Below, piece after piece: positions 23,167-33,450 of a stretch of 64,000 nt of DNA (the first letter of the stretch is position 1; the number at the start of each line of letters is the position of its first letter). Origin of the DNA: Prostheceraeus crozeri (Eukaryota > Platyhelminthes > Polycladida > Euryleptidae); contig CAJQUW010003151.1 of NCBI GenBank assembly GCA_907163375.1, positions 62,001 through 126,000 of the forward strand, in the 5' to 3' direction. The notes beneath the pieces were generated by a model, which did no database searches, was not told where the DNA came from, and worked only from the letters and a program-made list of their open reading frames with translations. The position numbers and the translations under genes are program-made.

Positions 23167-24375
23167 TGCGTCGTCTCTTCTTCTGTTTAACTAGAAAGGA
23201 AGAATTGGAGCATTAATACCTATGAAATGGATCAATGTGCTGACATCATACCATAGTAATCGAAAAATGAGCATCCATTTCAACATTTAACATGCCAAAT
23301 TGTGCGAAGTTTCAATGAATGTTATCAACTGGATCACACAGCAAAGAGACACAGACGATTAGTCCGGCAGCCAGAACGAGTTTCTGCAGGGAACGAGGCC
23401 GAAAATGAGACTTTCACAGAATGATGTATGCCCTATGTCTACTACGAATCTGCATGTCTGCCGAATTTTAGTGAGTTCCTCTTCTTGTCAGACAAGATCA
23501 AAGAAAAATACATGTGCATCCAATTGCAGTTTTTGGCTAAAATGAAATGTTCTATGTTTTCTCCGATTAATCAAAAAGTACTAAGTCTATAGCAATATTT
23601 TTTGACATGGAATGTCTTCAGGTCATTTCCTTGCATATTCATGCACCCTTGTCTATAAAGCTAAGCACGTTTAGATTTGGCGAGCCTCTTAATATCGGCA
23701 AACACAAACATTTTGAGCAACTTTATCCATATTCAACCACATTCTCACATAAATTGTCGATCAGAAGCATGATGATATCACATGCACATCAAAAGAAATG
23801 ACCTGAAGACATTCCATGTCAAAAATTATGACTCTAAGTACTTTTCAGTTGATAGGAGAAAATTAAGAAAATTTGATTTTAGCCAAAAACTTCAATCTGC
23901 CTCCCATTGGATTAACATGTACTTTTCTTTTGTCCTGTCAGACAAGAAGAGGAACTCACTAGAACTCGGCACACGTGCGGATTCGTAGTAGACATATGGT
24001 AGACATCATTCTGTGAAAGTCACATTTTCGCCTTCGTTTCCTACAGAAACTCGTTCTGGCTATCGGACTAGATGTCAAGTTCTAGAGAAGTTTGTGAACT
24101 CTTTTTCGTGCGCTTGCTAACTTTTTTGAAATAATGATCGCAAAGATCAAATTATCGAGAAAACTTTTGCACAGCGATCTCAATTCTTCGAATCTGAAGG
24201 AATCGTGGCGATCGGAGCATTTTGAAGGAATTCACAGCAATCCGCAGGCGATGCACAATTATTTTTCCTACCTTTGAAAGGCATTAAAAATTTTTGCCCA
24301 CTTAGTAAGTTCCTGCATGTGCCATCGCTTTGAATAAGTTTGCACTTCTAGCAAAGTGAAGCAGTTTAACAATCT
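23167..24375. repeat. MITE family B, copy 2, split by foldback A
   Basis: A second family-B unit abuts copy 1 in the same orientation. It reads normally up to CACAGACGA, is interrupted by foldback element A (23360-24070), and resumes with TGTCAAGTTCTA, as in copy 1. It ends at ACAATCT, where foldback element C starts, so its right terminus is lost. Confidence 0.75.
23360..24070. repeat. Foldback element A, copy 2 (711 bp)
   Basis: Termini TAGTCCGGCAGCC and GGCTATCGGACTA are inverted. The long arms include ACTACGAATCTGCA on the left and TGCGGATTCGTAGTAG on the right, and GACATGGAATGTC with its complement. The empty site can be read from copy 1 of family B, showing precise insertion between GACGA and TGTC with at most a 2-bp duplication (GA). 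Confidence 0.85.
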
Positions 24376-25419
24376 ACACATCAGATCAATAATCTGTCAT
24401 TCTTTAAGTCATAATTTGATAGATGACAGACCCAGAGAGTCGGTGAGCAAAAAGAAAAAATGGAGGACAATGCACTTGTAAGCTTCTGTAATCTTCAGAT
24501 ATCATCTATGCGCAGAATGTCGGATAAAAACAGACAGCGGAGAGATTAAGTCCAGAAAATCTACCAAAATGTCTCAATGAGCTGTGAATCGTAAAAAGGA
24601 TAATTCATTCATATCCATCCCAGTTAATTTACAGGTTGATATTTGATTGCAATATTGCAGCTACTTTAATTGAATACGGTCAAAATGAAAAGAAGCAACG
24701 AACACGAAAACCGTTATTGGTCTGTGTTTCGCTTTTCACAGTTAACTCGAGCTTCCTGCTGCGCTTGCTGGACTTCTATTGGATTTCTATGGAATAAGCA
24801 TGGTGTTATCGATTTTCGACGCGCGCATTAAGGGCCCTACTAAAAAGCGAATGAGAAAGGAAAGGCCAGCAAGCGGTACCTCTCAAAATTAGCTGGTTGG
24901 TGATTCTTTCACAATGGCTACTGTTTTGACTTAGCAGATAATGAATTTAGCAAGTTTAATTGTCGTAGCTAGCTGCCACTCTCCACAGTTTATGGTGCTC
25001 TCTAGAATTAGATCTTAGAATCATTCAGGATAATCAATTTAAAGTGTTGAGAAATTTATCCTTGAAGAATTATTTTTCCAGTTGTTGAGTCAATTCGCGT
25101 TCATGTGTTTTCTTGAATTTTCATTGAATATTGATTCATGCAAGATTTAGGAGGAGATATTATCTCTGAACTTTTCTCTCTTTTCCCGTAGTAATAAGGA
25201 CATTCGTCATTGAGACATTTTGTCGGATTTTAATCTCTCCGCTGTCTGTTTTTATGCAACATTCTGTGAGTGGATGTTATCTGAAGATAGCAGAAATTTA
25301 CAATTCATGTGAAATATCTATGCATTGTCTTCCATTTTTTCCTTTTGCTCACCGGCTCTCTGGATCTGCCATCTGTCAAATTATGGCTTACAGCATGAAA
25401 AACTATCAATCTGATGTGT
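24376..25419. repeat. Foldback element C (about 1.04 kb)
   Basis: ACACATCAGAT at the left is matched by ATCTGATGTGT at the right. Complementarity continues inward for about 200 bp, with the left block CAGAGAGTCGGTGAGC pairing with GCTCACCGGCTCTCTG and GACAGCGGAGAGATTAA pairing with TTAATCTCTCCGCTGTC. The central 600 bp shows no gene. It sits at the broken end of MITE B copy 2. Confidence 0.8.
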
Positions 25420-25555
25420 GAAGAGACAACAATGGACAACATGAGCAATCATCATGCGGTCTGCGGTGCCATGTGCGGCGCTGTGTCTGTCAGTGAATTA
25501 AGAATGAAAACTGTAGATTTCTATGGTGGAAATTTTTCTATGTTGCTTAGTGTAT

Positions 25556-26713
25556 GAGTTTTTTGAAATTGTCTTCATGTACGTTTGATGTCTGTTCAAT
25601 GCTGCTTAGCTTGCGGATTAGTCTTACTTTGTTTATTGGTGGCACACATTTGAATATTTTGACATGCAACGTATTTGATAGGAATACTCCACTTAGTCAC
25701 TAAAACGCCATATTCTCAAATTATCAAGTAAATTTGAAATTCTTTGATAATTCATAACTGATATTTCGAATTCCATTTATTAATTATTATTATTGTTAAT
25801 TAGCTATAATTTAATTTCCATGGTCTACATTTACAAAAGATATCGAGGAAACAAGAAATAATTGCTGAACTTTTTGCTTGGCCAAGACTCATTTTCAAAT
25901 GCTGATGGGAAACAGTGGATAAAAGTTGCAACTAGTAACAAAAATAATGAGCGTAACCTCCACTTGTTGCCGGTTTTTAAAAAGTTTAATTTTCCAGTGG
26001 ACTATTGCTTGACTGATTATGTTGATAATTTCTAGAGTTTCAAATTTCTTACTTATTACAAAACAAAAGCCCAACTTGAATATTCATTTACTTCTCATAC
26101 GAATTCATAATTGGTGAATTTATGAAATGCTAAAAAGTCACGAACTGTATTAGTTTCAACTTGTCGTCGAATAGGTTAATTACTAATTGTAAACATAAAG
26201 AATTTCCCAGAAGCTGTTGTTCAAATCGTCATATGTGACGATTTTTGTTAGATTATTTTTCAGAATCACACTGCAAAAGATATTGGATATTAAAGTCAAA
26301 TGAAACTGACTTCAAAATTAAATTCCCCACAGTCATATTTCAAACAAATAGACATTTCGGCCGACTTGGCATTGACAATGAGGACATTGTTGTATTAATG
26401 CTCACCACGAAAATCTGATTATGTTCCCTATCTAAGCTCATCATTTGTAAGACAGGCTACTACAGAATGAAAAATAGTTGATGATTAACAGATATGTCAC
26501 CATAAGTTCATCCGTTGGTTCTGAAGGAAGGCCAGATGCAGAACATGTTGTGCCTCAAAAATGACTCAAATGTTCGAACGTCTTACTTATTTCGTGAGTG
26601 GCATTACTATGACAAATTATTCCACACAAGGCATCGACAACACATTGATGAAATATGTTGTGATAATGTGTCCAGCTACCAACACCAAGACCCTTGAGTT
26701 CAGCGGACATATA

Positions 26714-26750
<37 letters not shown>

Positions 26751-27462
26751 CGTATGTCAGATGGAAATTAAGCACCGGTATGGATAGTTTCTAAATGCTG
26801 ATATTTACCTTATATGTATAGGACAATCTTTGAATTCTGATTATGCTCTGATTAATTTCTAAGCGACAATTTTGAGGACTGTTTAATTCCGGCCGAAATA
26901 TGTGCTGAGTAGCTGTATACTTATAGTTCATTTGATTATATGCAAATCTACCCCCAACCACCATTCGGGCCAATATTTTTGTTGATGTTTAAGGCTATGT
27001 ACAGGAAGAACTTCAATTTTTCTGGCATTGTGTAAAAATAAGCGGATCACTCCTTTTTATTGGCGATTGTGAAGTTATGTACAAAATAAAATTGAATAAG
27101 GTAAAAACCTCGGCGCTTTGTGTTGCAGACACATCAAATGGTGGGACCTTGCAGTCATCAATACACCGCATTTAATAGCATTGAGACCGAGATTTGTCAA
27201 TATCGCTAGAAGTTCGGTAGTTCGTACTTGGGGTTCATAGCGGGTTTTAAGTGTTGCGTGTTCAAAGTAATAGATATAGGTTAATAGACTTCATATCTAT
27301 GGTGAAATTTCAAGCACAGGAGGTAGTAGCTCAAACACGTACATGAACATGTAACACAATGAGAGGAATGAAATGTCATAGACAGTTATGAAATGTGAAT
27401 GTAGCTGTCAAAACGCAGAAGTTGAAAAATGTTCAAATAGAGACAATCTGATTGGATGTGTT
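25556..27462. other. No gene seen
   Basis: AT-rich sequence with short frames only, apart from the TA microsatellite at 26716-26745. Confidence 0.5.
26716..26745. repeat. (AT)n microsatellite
   Basis: An uninterrupted run of alternating A and T, about 15 units. Confidence 0.95.
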
Positions 27463-27520
27463 CACAGAATTAGATTGTTTAATCGTATCACTTAGAAGAG
27501 ACGACCTGTCTAATTCTGTG
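27463..27520. repeat. 58-bp miniature of MITE family B
   Basis: CACAGAATTAGATTG and CTGTCTAATTCTGTG face each other with only about 30 bp between. The inner parts correspond to the two ends of the 502-bp family B unit, so this is an extreme internal deletion that kept both termini. Confidence 0.7.
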
Positions 27521-27702
27521 GATGTGATAGCTATGACTAGGAAGATCTGTGAATACTATAATAAAGAATTCTTTATCACTCTTTATCAATTCTTAATATT
27601 CACAGACATCTTTGTTATGACGTTGCATTGCAATAACTTCTTGAATGGTTAGCCTGAGCACATGTACAATGCACATGTTTGCGTTCGGTGATGTGATACG
27701 GC

Positions 27703-27955
27703 CACAGAATTAGTCAGGTTGTCTCTTCTTCTGTTTGACTAGAAAGGAAGCATTGGAGCATGTAACGACATTGAAATGGCACAATCTGCTGACATAATAC
27801 CATAGCAATCCAACAATGACCAGCTAGTTCAACATTAAACACGCCAAACTGTGCGAAGTTTCAGTGACTTATCAACCGGATCACACAGCAAAGAGACACA
27901 GTCGATGTCAAGTTCTACAGAGAAGCTTGTGAACGTTTTTTCGTGCGCCTGTCAA
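27703..27955. repeat. MITE family B, truncated copy
   Basis: It begins CACAGAATTAGTCAGG and follows copy 1 through the GACCAGCTAGTTCAACATTAA and CACACAGCAAAGAGACACAG blocks, then breaks off after TCGTGCGCCTGTC. The right half is missing. Confidence 0.75.
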
Positions 27956-28178
27956 TCATTTAATCCGTTAAGTTCACTTCACTAATTCAATTAGCTTCAC
28001 TAATTCTGCAGTCAATAGCATTGTCACTTTTGTCCATGATATATATGTTCAGATCGTCAATTGACGGAACATGCTCGCCCACTTGAAATTTACAGAAGTG
28101 CTGTCAGTGGCATCATGGGTCGGTTTGTTTGACCCACAAAGATAAATTGTTTTGTTTGAGTCGGGTCTAGACACAGAA

Positions 28179-28205
<27 letters not shown>
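28179..28205. repeat. (AT)n microsatellite beside PLE end
   Basis: A run of alternating A and T directly outside the terminal repeat of the PLE at 28222. A matching run at 30384-30412 lies outside the other end. Confidence 0.95.
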
Positions 28206-28211
<6 letters not shown>

Positions 28212-28290
28212 GGTCAAATGCAAATGCTATAAATAATACAAAACATAAACCTACGGAGAATCAAAACTCAAAATTAACTTAGACGCCAAT

Positions 28291-28322
28291 CGATTTCTGC
28301 CGTCTACGACGGCTTCTCAAGG
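28291..28322 (-). other. Hammerhead-like hairpin at PLE 3' end
   Basis: The minus strand reads CCTTGAGAA, a perfect 6-bp hairpin GCCGTC-GTA-GACGGC, then AGAAATCG. The layout matches the other PLE 3' hairpins in this window. The 5' box is not the canonical CUGANGA, so activity is doubtful. Confidence 0.35.
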
Positions 28323-28425
28323 CAAACTGATGTATTGTAACCAAATACAAAATATTGAAATCAATGATATCAAAGCTAACGAAGACGTACATGGTATATA
28401 GTGTGGTAAAAATAAAAAGACTAAA

Positions 28426-29721
28426 TTACATAGAATTCAAAGTAGGACCAAATAAGTTGATGAAATATCTTTCTTTCATCTCTCGATCTATGCGAGTGGA
28501 TGTTGGCGGCAGCTGAAAGAAAGGTGCAGCAGTAAACCTCCCTTCTCCACACGTTGAAATATGATGGCTCACTTTCAACTTAGCATATTGGCGGTTGTTG
28601 ACGTGCTGTCGGTGGAGGGTTATACGGTTGCGGAATGAGTTACCCGTTTGGCCTATATAAAATTGATCACATTTCGTGCAGGCTAACTTATAGATCACAT
28701 TCGAAGATCGGCAGTCCATATTACTTCTTATATTGAAAGATGTCGCATTAAAAGTTATTCGTTTACCCGTAGTCAGTATAGTGCAACACTTGCAGCGGGG
28801 TTCTTCGCAATGTCGAATTCCGTAAATTGTTTTCCGATTGTTCTTCGATAGTGTTGATAAAAGATTCGCCGGCTGACTATTTAGTTTCATTATATTCATA
28901 TTCGTGAAAAGCTGTAATACATTGATTGCACTCGACACTGGACGTACTATCTTTTCAAATATCCGGGGATTGTTAATATTGTGTTCTTGAATGAATGGTA
29001 TCATTTTCTTATGTTGTTTTGGTTTTACGATGTTGTTTTCCGCTCGTTTAACAGCATCATCAATTAACTGAATTGGATACTTTAATGCGAGTAATCTGGT
29101 TTTCAGTTCTTTATAACGAAGCAATCTTGTATTCTTGTCAGAGACAATCATTTTTATTCTACGGGCAAGGTTGTAGGGTATATTTTTCAAGGTATGACGT
29201 GGATGAGCGGAATCAAACGGCACGTAGGACATTGTATCAGTCTCTTTTCTGAAAATGTCAGTACTAATTCGTAGAGAGAAAGGATTGATAGTGACAGAAA
29301 CATCAAGAAAGTCCATTTTGTGGATATTCATGCTCATTGTAAATCTAATAGCAGGATCTAAATTATTCAGTAACTCATAGAATTCCATGTAATTCCCATA
29401 ATCTGAATCCCAGATAAGCCAGCAATCATCCAAGTATCTTGTCCACGAATCAATTATAGCAACCGCATTGTAGGGGAACAATTCCGTGACCTTAGCATAT
29501 AAAGTTTCTTCTAGGAATGCCATTACCAAGGTGGCGTAGGTTGGAGCCACCTTGGTGCCCATCGCTGTGCCAGATAGCTGCAGGTATACTTCATCCTCGA
29601 AAGAGAAATAATTATTTTTCAGTATGAAATTCATAGCCTCTATAATGAATGAGGCATTAATTCGATTAGGTAAGGAATCTGCACATTTATGAAGCCAGAA
29701 CTGTAATGACCGCAGACCCAA
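28426..29721 (-). CDS. PLE reverse transcriptase (C-terminal part) with GIY-YIG nuclease
   Basis: 431 intact codons. Residues 49-60 (LSGTAMGTKVAP) are the PLE form of the motif before the catalytic loop, and RYLDDCWLIW at 95-104 is the catalytic YxDD. FLDVSVTI (138-145) and a basic linker follow, then a cysteine cluster CEEPRCKCC (305-313). The nuclease shows VIYKLACTKCDQFYIGQTG at 342-360 and the Arg-bearing helix NSFRNRITLH. It would copy element RNA at a nuclease-made nick. The upstream polymerase part lies in an adjoining frame at 29723-30300. The intact length and all key motifs make this the best-preserved PLE coding frame here apart from 44866-46245. Confidence 0.92.
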   Translation of the reverse strand: MGLRSLQFWLHKCADSLPNRINASFIIEAMNFILKNNYFSFEDEVYLQLSGTAMGTKVAPTYATLVMAFLEETLYAKVTELFPYNAVAIIDSWTRYLDDCWLIWDSDYGNYMEFYELLNNLDPAIRFTMSMNIHKMDFLDVSVTINPFSLRISTDIFRKETDTMSYVPFDSAHPRHTLKNIPYNLARRIKMIVSDKNTRLLRYKELKTRLLALKYPIQLIDDAVKRAENNIVKPKQHKKMIPFIQEHNINNPRIFEKIVRPVSSAINVLQLFTNMNIMKLNSQPANLLSTLSKNNRKTIYGIRHCEEPRCKCCTILTTGKRITFNATSFNIRSNMDCRSSNVIYKLACTKCDQFYIGQTGNSFRNRITLHRQHVNNRQYAKLKVSHHISTCGEGRFTAAPFFQLPPTSTRIDREMKERYFINLFGPTLNSM

Positions 29722-29722
29722 C

Positions 29723-30300
29723 TCATGGGGGATCGATGTGTATAAAAGAAACGACGTCGAAGGTAAGCATGAGAGAATTCTTTTTAACTGATTTTGGTAA
29801 GCATTGGATAAAATGATGCGTATCTCGGCAATAACTCTTGACGGAAGGTATAAAAAGTTTCATAATTTCATCTATGAAATTGCTCAATGTACTAGTTGGT
29901 GCAAACCGACAGGACACAATAGGTCTAAATTTAAGATCTGATGGTACCTGTGACTCTATACTGCCCAAATTATCTGGTTTAAGCTTGGAAAAGTAGTTTA
30001 TGTGTTTGTGAAGTTTGGGTAAACCGTAGAGGAATGGTAATTTTTGATGGAATTTAGTCAAAAAATCATATTCTTTTGCTGTAAAGGAACTACGATACTT
30101 CTCGCATAATTTCAAAAGTAGTTTTTGAGTAGTGTAGACATCATGATTTTCGATCTTCAGATAAGTGTTCGGATCCGATAAATGTTCATCTAAAATTCTA
30201 ACTTTGTAAAACGAATAATCCAATATTACCATGGCACTACCTTTATCCGCTGAGGTAAAGTGAAGGTTAGATTTGCTACGTAATAATCGAATTGCATTGC
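29723..30300 (-). pseudogene. PLE reverse transcriptase, N-terminal part
   Basis: The frame reads TSADKGSAMVILDYSF at its start, then FLYGLPKLHKH, FRPIVSCRFAPTSTLS and LMLTFDVVSF (motif A). These are the standard early blocks of PLE reverse transcriptase. It runs into the downstream frame at 29721 with one break between them. The N-terminal extension usually seen in full PLEs is missing because the copy stops at the terminal repeat. Confidence 0.85.
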
Positions 30301-30380
30301 GTAATAATTTCGTAGACGGCAGAAATCGATTGGCGTCTAAGTTAATTTTGAGTTTTGATTCTCCGTAGGTTTATGTTTTG

Positions 30381-30383
<3 letters not shown>

Positions 30384-30412
<29 letters not shown>
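30384..30412. repeat. (TA)n microsatellite between PLE units
   Basis: A run of about 14 TA units separates the inverted terminal repeat ending at 30386 from the next unit starting at 30413. Confidence 0.95.
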
Positions 30413-30416
<4 letters not shown>

Positions 30417-30505
30417 AGGTTGAAAATTCAAAATGGCGAATAAATATATAACAGAAAAGTCACCAAATGAAAAAACAGTCAAAAACACTGGGTTCATCCC
30501 TACCG

Positions 30506-30533
30506 GCATCGTCCATTTCATGGACTTCTCAAG
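30506..30533 (-). other. Hammerhead-like hairpin in coiled-coil unit
   Basis: Minus strand: CCTTGAGAA, hairpin GTCCATGAAATGGAC, then GATGCCGG. The first nine bases equal those of the 28291-28322 motif, tying this unit to the neighbouring PLE. GATG stands where GAAA is expected. Confidence 0.35.
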
Positions 30534-30615
30534 GGATTAATGAATATGTATATTTTGAAATATCAGAGCACAAGTTAGTTACATAGCCTTTAGTAATGAT
30601 AGACATGAACTTGGA

Positions 30616-31715
30616 TTAATAAAATTCCCTATGTTTAGATGTGTGTTGTTGATAACAGGAGTCCATTTCTCTATGATAGTTTCTATCAAAATATAGGCCT
30701 AACCTTTTTCCAGCATTACTCCCATTCCTTCTATTGACATTCCTCCATTGATTTTCATTATTGATTGGTTCCTCTTTCCAATTGTTGCGATTAGAATACA
30801 TTCCATATTGAGTATTAAAGTGATAGTTTCTTCTACTAGTTTGATTAATTTGGCCTTTTATTTGAATATTGAGGTTTTGAACATTGATTGATCGATGAAT
30901 ATTTTTGATGATTATCAATTTTTATGAGATGCTTGTCGGAAGTAAAAAATCAAATTTATTTTCCCAAATTATTTGACTGTTTATCACTTCTGCATGTATT
31001 AGTTGTTTCCACTCATTTTCTTTTAGTTTAGCTTCTTCATGGTCAAAATTGGTATTAAAATGTTCAGTCATTTCAGCATCAATATTTTCTACAGTTTTAA
31101 TTTTGTCTGCTAATAATTTCAATCGTTTTATTTCAGACTCACAGTTTTGAATATACAATTCCATTTTCAGTTTCTTCTCCTGATCACAAATCTGGGGTCC
31201 AATATTTTTAAAGAATTTTCTTGGTATTCTGGGTGTACCTTCTTGTAGGGCTGCATCGTATATCTCAGCGATGGAGTTATTTCCCATAGCCTGCCTCATA
31301 AATAGAAAACTTTCTTTGTGACAATTTTTTGATCCAATCCAATTTTGGAGTGTTCATATTCCTGACCTCTTTTGATAATTCATTGACTTCGAATTCCATT
31401 TCACTTTGTAAAAATTTATTATTTCTGACATGCATTACCTTTTCCATTCTCGTTCTTAACATTACTCAGTTTCTCTTGAATCGAATGTAAGTTGTTGTTA
31501 AGTCCTCTAAACATTGAAATAAGCATATCAATCTTGTTATTCAAATTTTCAAATTTATTATATCCTTGTCCATTATATTTCGTGATTAAAATGTCCAACT
31601 TATTATTCAAAATTTCAAATTTGGTATTCATACATTGTGCTCCTTCCCTTGTGTTTGATGGTCTCCATCTGGTGTCCATTTTGATCAAGTATATAAGAAA
31701 AGATTGAAAATTCAA
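30616..31715 (-). pseudogene. Unrecognised coiled-coil protein, decayed
   Basis: Four overlapping minus-strand frames (31419-31715, 31277-31462, 30922-31299, 30616-30918) read as one protein of roughly 350 residues with about three breaks. The first part has two heptad-like segments (EILNNKLDILITKY and ENLNNKIDMLISMF). The middle is Lys/Glu-rich and probably helical (KKLKMELYIQNCESEIKRLK). The last part is Asn/Arg-rich (RRNYHFNTQYGMYSNRNNW), as in nucleic-acid-binding tails. I do not recognise the family. Its layout suggests a retroelement ORF1-like protein that could precede the PLE polymerase. Confidence 0.45.
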
Positions 31716-31805
31716 AATGGCAAATAAATATATAAAAGAAAAGTCGAATTTCGAATATTCTTATATTTCTTATATATATAATATATGAAATATCATAAAA
31801 ATATC

Positions 31806-32095
31806 TTTATCTGAAGTTGACTAGAATGGAGATTGACTCAAGGTCGCGGCATATCCGGGGAAACTAAGTTGGAGCATGAACCACCAATAAAAAGCTTAGA
31901 ATTGCACATGTGACGGATTCTAAGCCAATGATGCAGCCGGTGACAATAGTATCTAGGTGAAAGTCCGCGCGATTTTCGTGCCGCTATTGTGTATTGCATG
32001 AAGCTTTACTTCCATTCTAGGGGTTATATTGTCATCGATTTCTATGGGTCTAGAGATGACTTTCCTCAGTATTGATGGTCATGGCTAGAACTACA
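31806..32095. repeat. Repeat R1, unsplit copy
   Basis: It starts TTTATCTGAAGTTGAC and runs through AGGTCGCGGCATATCC, CATGAAGCTTTACTTCC and TATTGTCATCGATTTCTATG to about AACTACATAGCC. This shows the uninterrupted order of the repeat whose other copy is split at 14654/20802. No coding frame and no recognised class. Confidence 0.7.
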
Positions 32096-32524
32096 TAGCC
32101 TCGAGAGGCAAGAAAATCAATTTTACATAGAACGTAATGCAAATTCAAGACTGAATTCTGACGAACCAGAAGATTGACACCACATTAAAACGACACAATC
32201 AGCAAATTTAGATCGTGAAGAGTAGAACGGTATGAATATCCATTTGACGAATTTATCACGGAGAGAAATTGAATTAAAGATGCGTACTTTTCACTGGACA
32301 GGGCTGCCTGCAATCTGACCGTTGAAGACAGTGGGTCTTCTAATAAGAGCTGCTTCTGCAAGGCGCGTGCTTTGCCAATCACACAAGCCAAAGAGAGATG
32401 AATATCTGTCAATCTCTATCGCTTGCTAGCAATGTAAACAATGGCTGAGATAGGATTATGTTCGCTCTAGGCTAACTCACACGCAGATGAATATATCTCT
32501 GTGGTTTGACCGATGTAGAAATCA
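32096..32524. other. No gene seen
   Basis: Short frames only; no recognised ends or motifs. Confidence 0.5.
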
Positions 32525-32640
32525 CCGCAGAATTAGATTGTTCAAGCATGTCACTTTTCTAGAAATGCAAACTGATTCAAAGCGATGGCACATGCAGGAA
32601 CTTTCTAAGTGGGCAAATAGAAATTTTTAATGCCTCGTGT
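32525..32640. repeat. MITE family B, right-end fragment
   Basis: Starts CGCAGAATTAGATTG and follows the right terminus of family B inward (GTCACTTTTCTAGAAATGC, GATGGCACATGCAGGAAC) for about 115 bp. A fuller copy of the same segment lies at 32941-33060. It is the far end of MITE copy 2 in the inverted composite. Confidence 0.75.
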
Positions 32641-32652
32641 TAAATTTTTGAA

Positions 32653-33450
32653 TGCAGATTCGTAGTAGACATAGGGCATACATCATTCTGTGAAAGTCTC
32701 ATTTTCGGCCTCGTTCCCTGCAGAAACTCGTTCTGGCTGCCGGACTAATCGTCTGTGTCTCTTTGCTGTGTGATCCAGTTGATAACATTCATTGAAACTT
32801 CGCACAATTTGGCATGTTAAATGTTGAAATGGATGCTCATTTTTCGATTACTATGGTATGATGTCAGCACATTGATCCATTTCATAGGTATTAATGCTCC
32901 AATTCTTCCTTTCTAGTTAAACAGAAGAAGAGACGACGCACACAGAATTAGATTGTTCAAGCGTGTCACTTTTCTAGAAATGCAAACTGATTCAAAGCGA
33001 TGGCACATGCAGGAACTTACTAAGTAGGCAAATAGAAATTTTTAATGCCTCACAGATAGGAAAAATAGTCGTGCATTGCTTGCGGATTGATGTGAATTCT
33101 TTTAAAATGCTCCGATCGTCACGATTCCTTCAGATTCGAAGAATTCAGATTACTGCGCAAAAGTTTTCTCGATAATTTTGGTCCTTCCGATCATTATTAC
33201 AAAATACAGCAGGCGCACGAAAAAACCTTCTTTGTAGAACTTGACATCGTCTGTGTCTAGTTGTTGTGTGATCCGGTTGATAGCAGACACTGAAACTTCG
33301 CACAGTTTGGCGTGTTTAATGTTGAACCAGCTGGTCATTGTTGGATTGCTATGGTATTATGTCAGCAGATTGGCCATTTCAATGTCGCTACATGCTCCAA
33401 TGCTTCATTTCAAGTCAAACAGAAGAAGAGACGACCAGTCTAATTCTGTG
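32653..33450. repeat. Inverted copy of the 22665-23455 composite
   Basis: Read on the minus strand this gives, in the same order as the left locus, MITE B copy 1 (33450-32941), the start of MITE copy 2 (32940-32749) and the first 95 bp of foldback element A (32748-32653). The junctions are the same in both loci. Identity is very high: a 62-codon stretch is unchanged at the protein level. Differences include a deletion of about 9 bp in the left copy near its start. Most of foldback A and the middle of MITE copy 2 are missing here. Confidence 0.85.

Larger units (their letters stand above)
22532..25555. mobile_element. Outer element with about 115-bp inverted repeats
   Basis: 22532-22646 is matched in inverse complement by 25436-25555: shared blocks include TTTCCACCATAGAAATCT, CTTAATTCACTGACAGAC and GCACCGCAGACCGCATGATG. 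No transposase lies between the arms. Instead the space holds two MITE copies and two foldback elements inserted one inside another. The original interior may have been lost or may have been short. Superfamily unknown. Confidence 0.65.
28222..30386 (-). mobile_element. Penelope-like element with inverted terminal repeats
   Basis: The unit carries reverse transcriptase and GIY-YIG nuclease on the minus strand. Its two ends are inverted copies: about 80 bp at 28222-28305 (AAAACATAAACCTACGGAG, CCAATCGATTTCTGCCGTC) recurs reverse-complemented at 30309-30386. Both ends are bordered by AT microsatellites, a common PLE target. The 5' part of the coding region stops at the terminal repeat near 30305, so the N-terminus is missing. 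Coding disruption is light (about one break), suggesting a fairly young copy. Confidence 0.85.
30413..31750 (-). mobile_element. Coiled-coil unit between 50-bp direct repeats
   Basis: GAAAATTCAAAATGGC..AATAAATATATAA..GAAAAGTC occurs at 30424-30470 and again at 31707-31748 in the same orientation. Between them lie a PLE-type hairpin (30506-30533) and a decayed minus-strand coding region. Direct terminal repeats with a hairpin motif are what PLE pseudo-LTRs look like, so this may be the upstream part of a PLE or a separate non-autonomous unit. The assignment is inferred from position. Confidence 0.5.
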
